Part shown: piece by piece, positions 5,571 to 5,710 of the stretch
Layout: every line of letters starts with the position of its first letter
Numbering within the stretch: position 1 is the first letter of the stretch
Origin: Nitrososphaerales archaeon
Lineage (GTDB): Archaea; Thermoproteota; Nitrososphaeria; Nitrososphaerales; CADDZS01
Length of the DNA: 5,710 nt
Reading direction: 5' to 3'
Assembly: GCA_030043455.1 (NCBI GenBank)
Contig: JASHXQ010000197.1
Coordinates: 1-5,710 of the forward strand
The notes under the pieces: model-generated
Told to the model about the DNA's origin: nothing
The model's database searches: none
What the model saw: only the letters and a program-made list of their open reading frames with translations
Made by a program: the position numbers and the translations under genes

Positions 5571-5702
5571 CTAAAAGCTAGAAGTGTTATGAGGCTCCAT
5601 ACAAATTTTACAATTCGAGCTCTTTACTTGAGGATCGACCTCATAGTGCAAATCGCACATGTATCCTTGTCGCATGACGTAATCGCAGATTTCCTTGATC
5701 AT
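5571..5702 (-). CDS. Small Cys/His-rich protein, possible zinc finger (hypothetical, may be 5'-partial)
   Basis: The minus strand has an open frame of 43 codons from ATG 5702 to a TAG at 5571-5573, and the frame also stays open to the window edge. It could therefore be a complete small protein or the C-terminal end of a longer one. Cysteines and histidines are spaced like a metal site: CDLH (Cys16/His19) and, eleven residues later, CKIC (Cys31/Cys34), with another Cys6 and His38. That gives C-x2-H-x11-C-x2-C, the layout of a small zinc knuckle. I recognise no family. It lies 156 bp upstream of galT on the same strand. A competing plus-strand frame from ATG 5589 is also open to the edge but shows no motif. 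The paired Cys/His motifs favour the minus-strand reading; no Shine-Dalgarno sequence is visible in the 8 bases before the ATG. Confidence 0.45.
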   Translation of the reverse strand: MIKEICDYVMRQGYMCDLHYEVDPQVKSSNCKICMEPHNTSSF

Positions 5703-5710
5703 ATTCGCGA

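Noticed and set aside
5531..5575. Possible C/D box guide RNA: ATAATGA followed 12 bases later by CTGA
   Set aside because: The C box has a mismatch, and no convincing C' and D pair completes the RNA, so this is likely chance.
5589..5710. Plus-strand frame from ATG 5589 open to the window edge
   Set aside because: It competes with the minus-strand ORF that has spaced Cys/His pairs, has no motif of its own, and is only about 40 codons long.
1..5710. CRISPR arrays, tRNA or rRNA genes, insertion sequences
   Set aside because: No regularly spaced repeats, cloverleaf or rRNA-like sequence, transposase or terminal inverted repeats were seen on either strand.

Overview
The window is archaeal chromosome. 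It carries a run of information-processing genes found together in many archaea: the C-terminal part of RNA polymerase subunit Rpo7 (RpoE'), Spt4 (RpoE''), the archaeal GTP-dependent dephospho-CoA kinase (DUF359 family), and ribosomal proteins S24e and S27ae. None of these has a bacterial form like this. TTG start codons, AT-rich TATA-like promoters and few Shine-Dalgarno sequences also fit Archaea. The mid-range GC, the lysine/alanine-rich ribosomal protein tails and the companion genes suggest a TACK archaeon, possibly Nitrososphaerota (Thaumarchaeota) or a relative. That placement is inference.

Left half (1-1885, + strand): rpo7 (5' cut by the window edge), spt4 and the dephospho-CoA kinase gene form a tight run with gaps of 3 and 24 bp. 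It ends in an oligo-T stretch. A TATA-like element then precedes the rps24e-rps27ae pair (12 bp gap with the start chosen here). These genes serve transcription initiation and elongation, coenzyme A synthesis and the small ribosomal subunit.

Right half (1893-5702, - strand): the genes run toward the first block and end 7 bp from rps27ae. In transcription order they are a small cysteine-rich ORF at the window edge, a galactose-1-phosphate uridylyltransferase (GalT)-like enzyme, a HExxH putative zinc metalloprotein directly behind it, and a 551-residue protein. That last protein has an N-terminal polymerase-beta-type nucleotidyltransferase domain and a C-terminal Bud32/RIO/lipopolysaccharide-kinase-like domain, with its own TATA-like promoter.

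The nucleotidyltransferase-kinase fusion is the most interesting object. It lies next to rps27ae, where many archaea keep kae1-bud32, and its kinase motifs depart from canonical Bud32. The HExxH protein paired with GalT and the small Cys/His-rich ORF are further uncharacterised genes. There are no tRNA or rRNA genes, CRISPR arrays or recognisable mobile elements.
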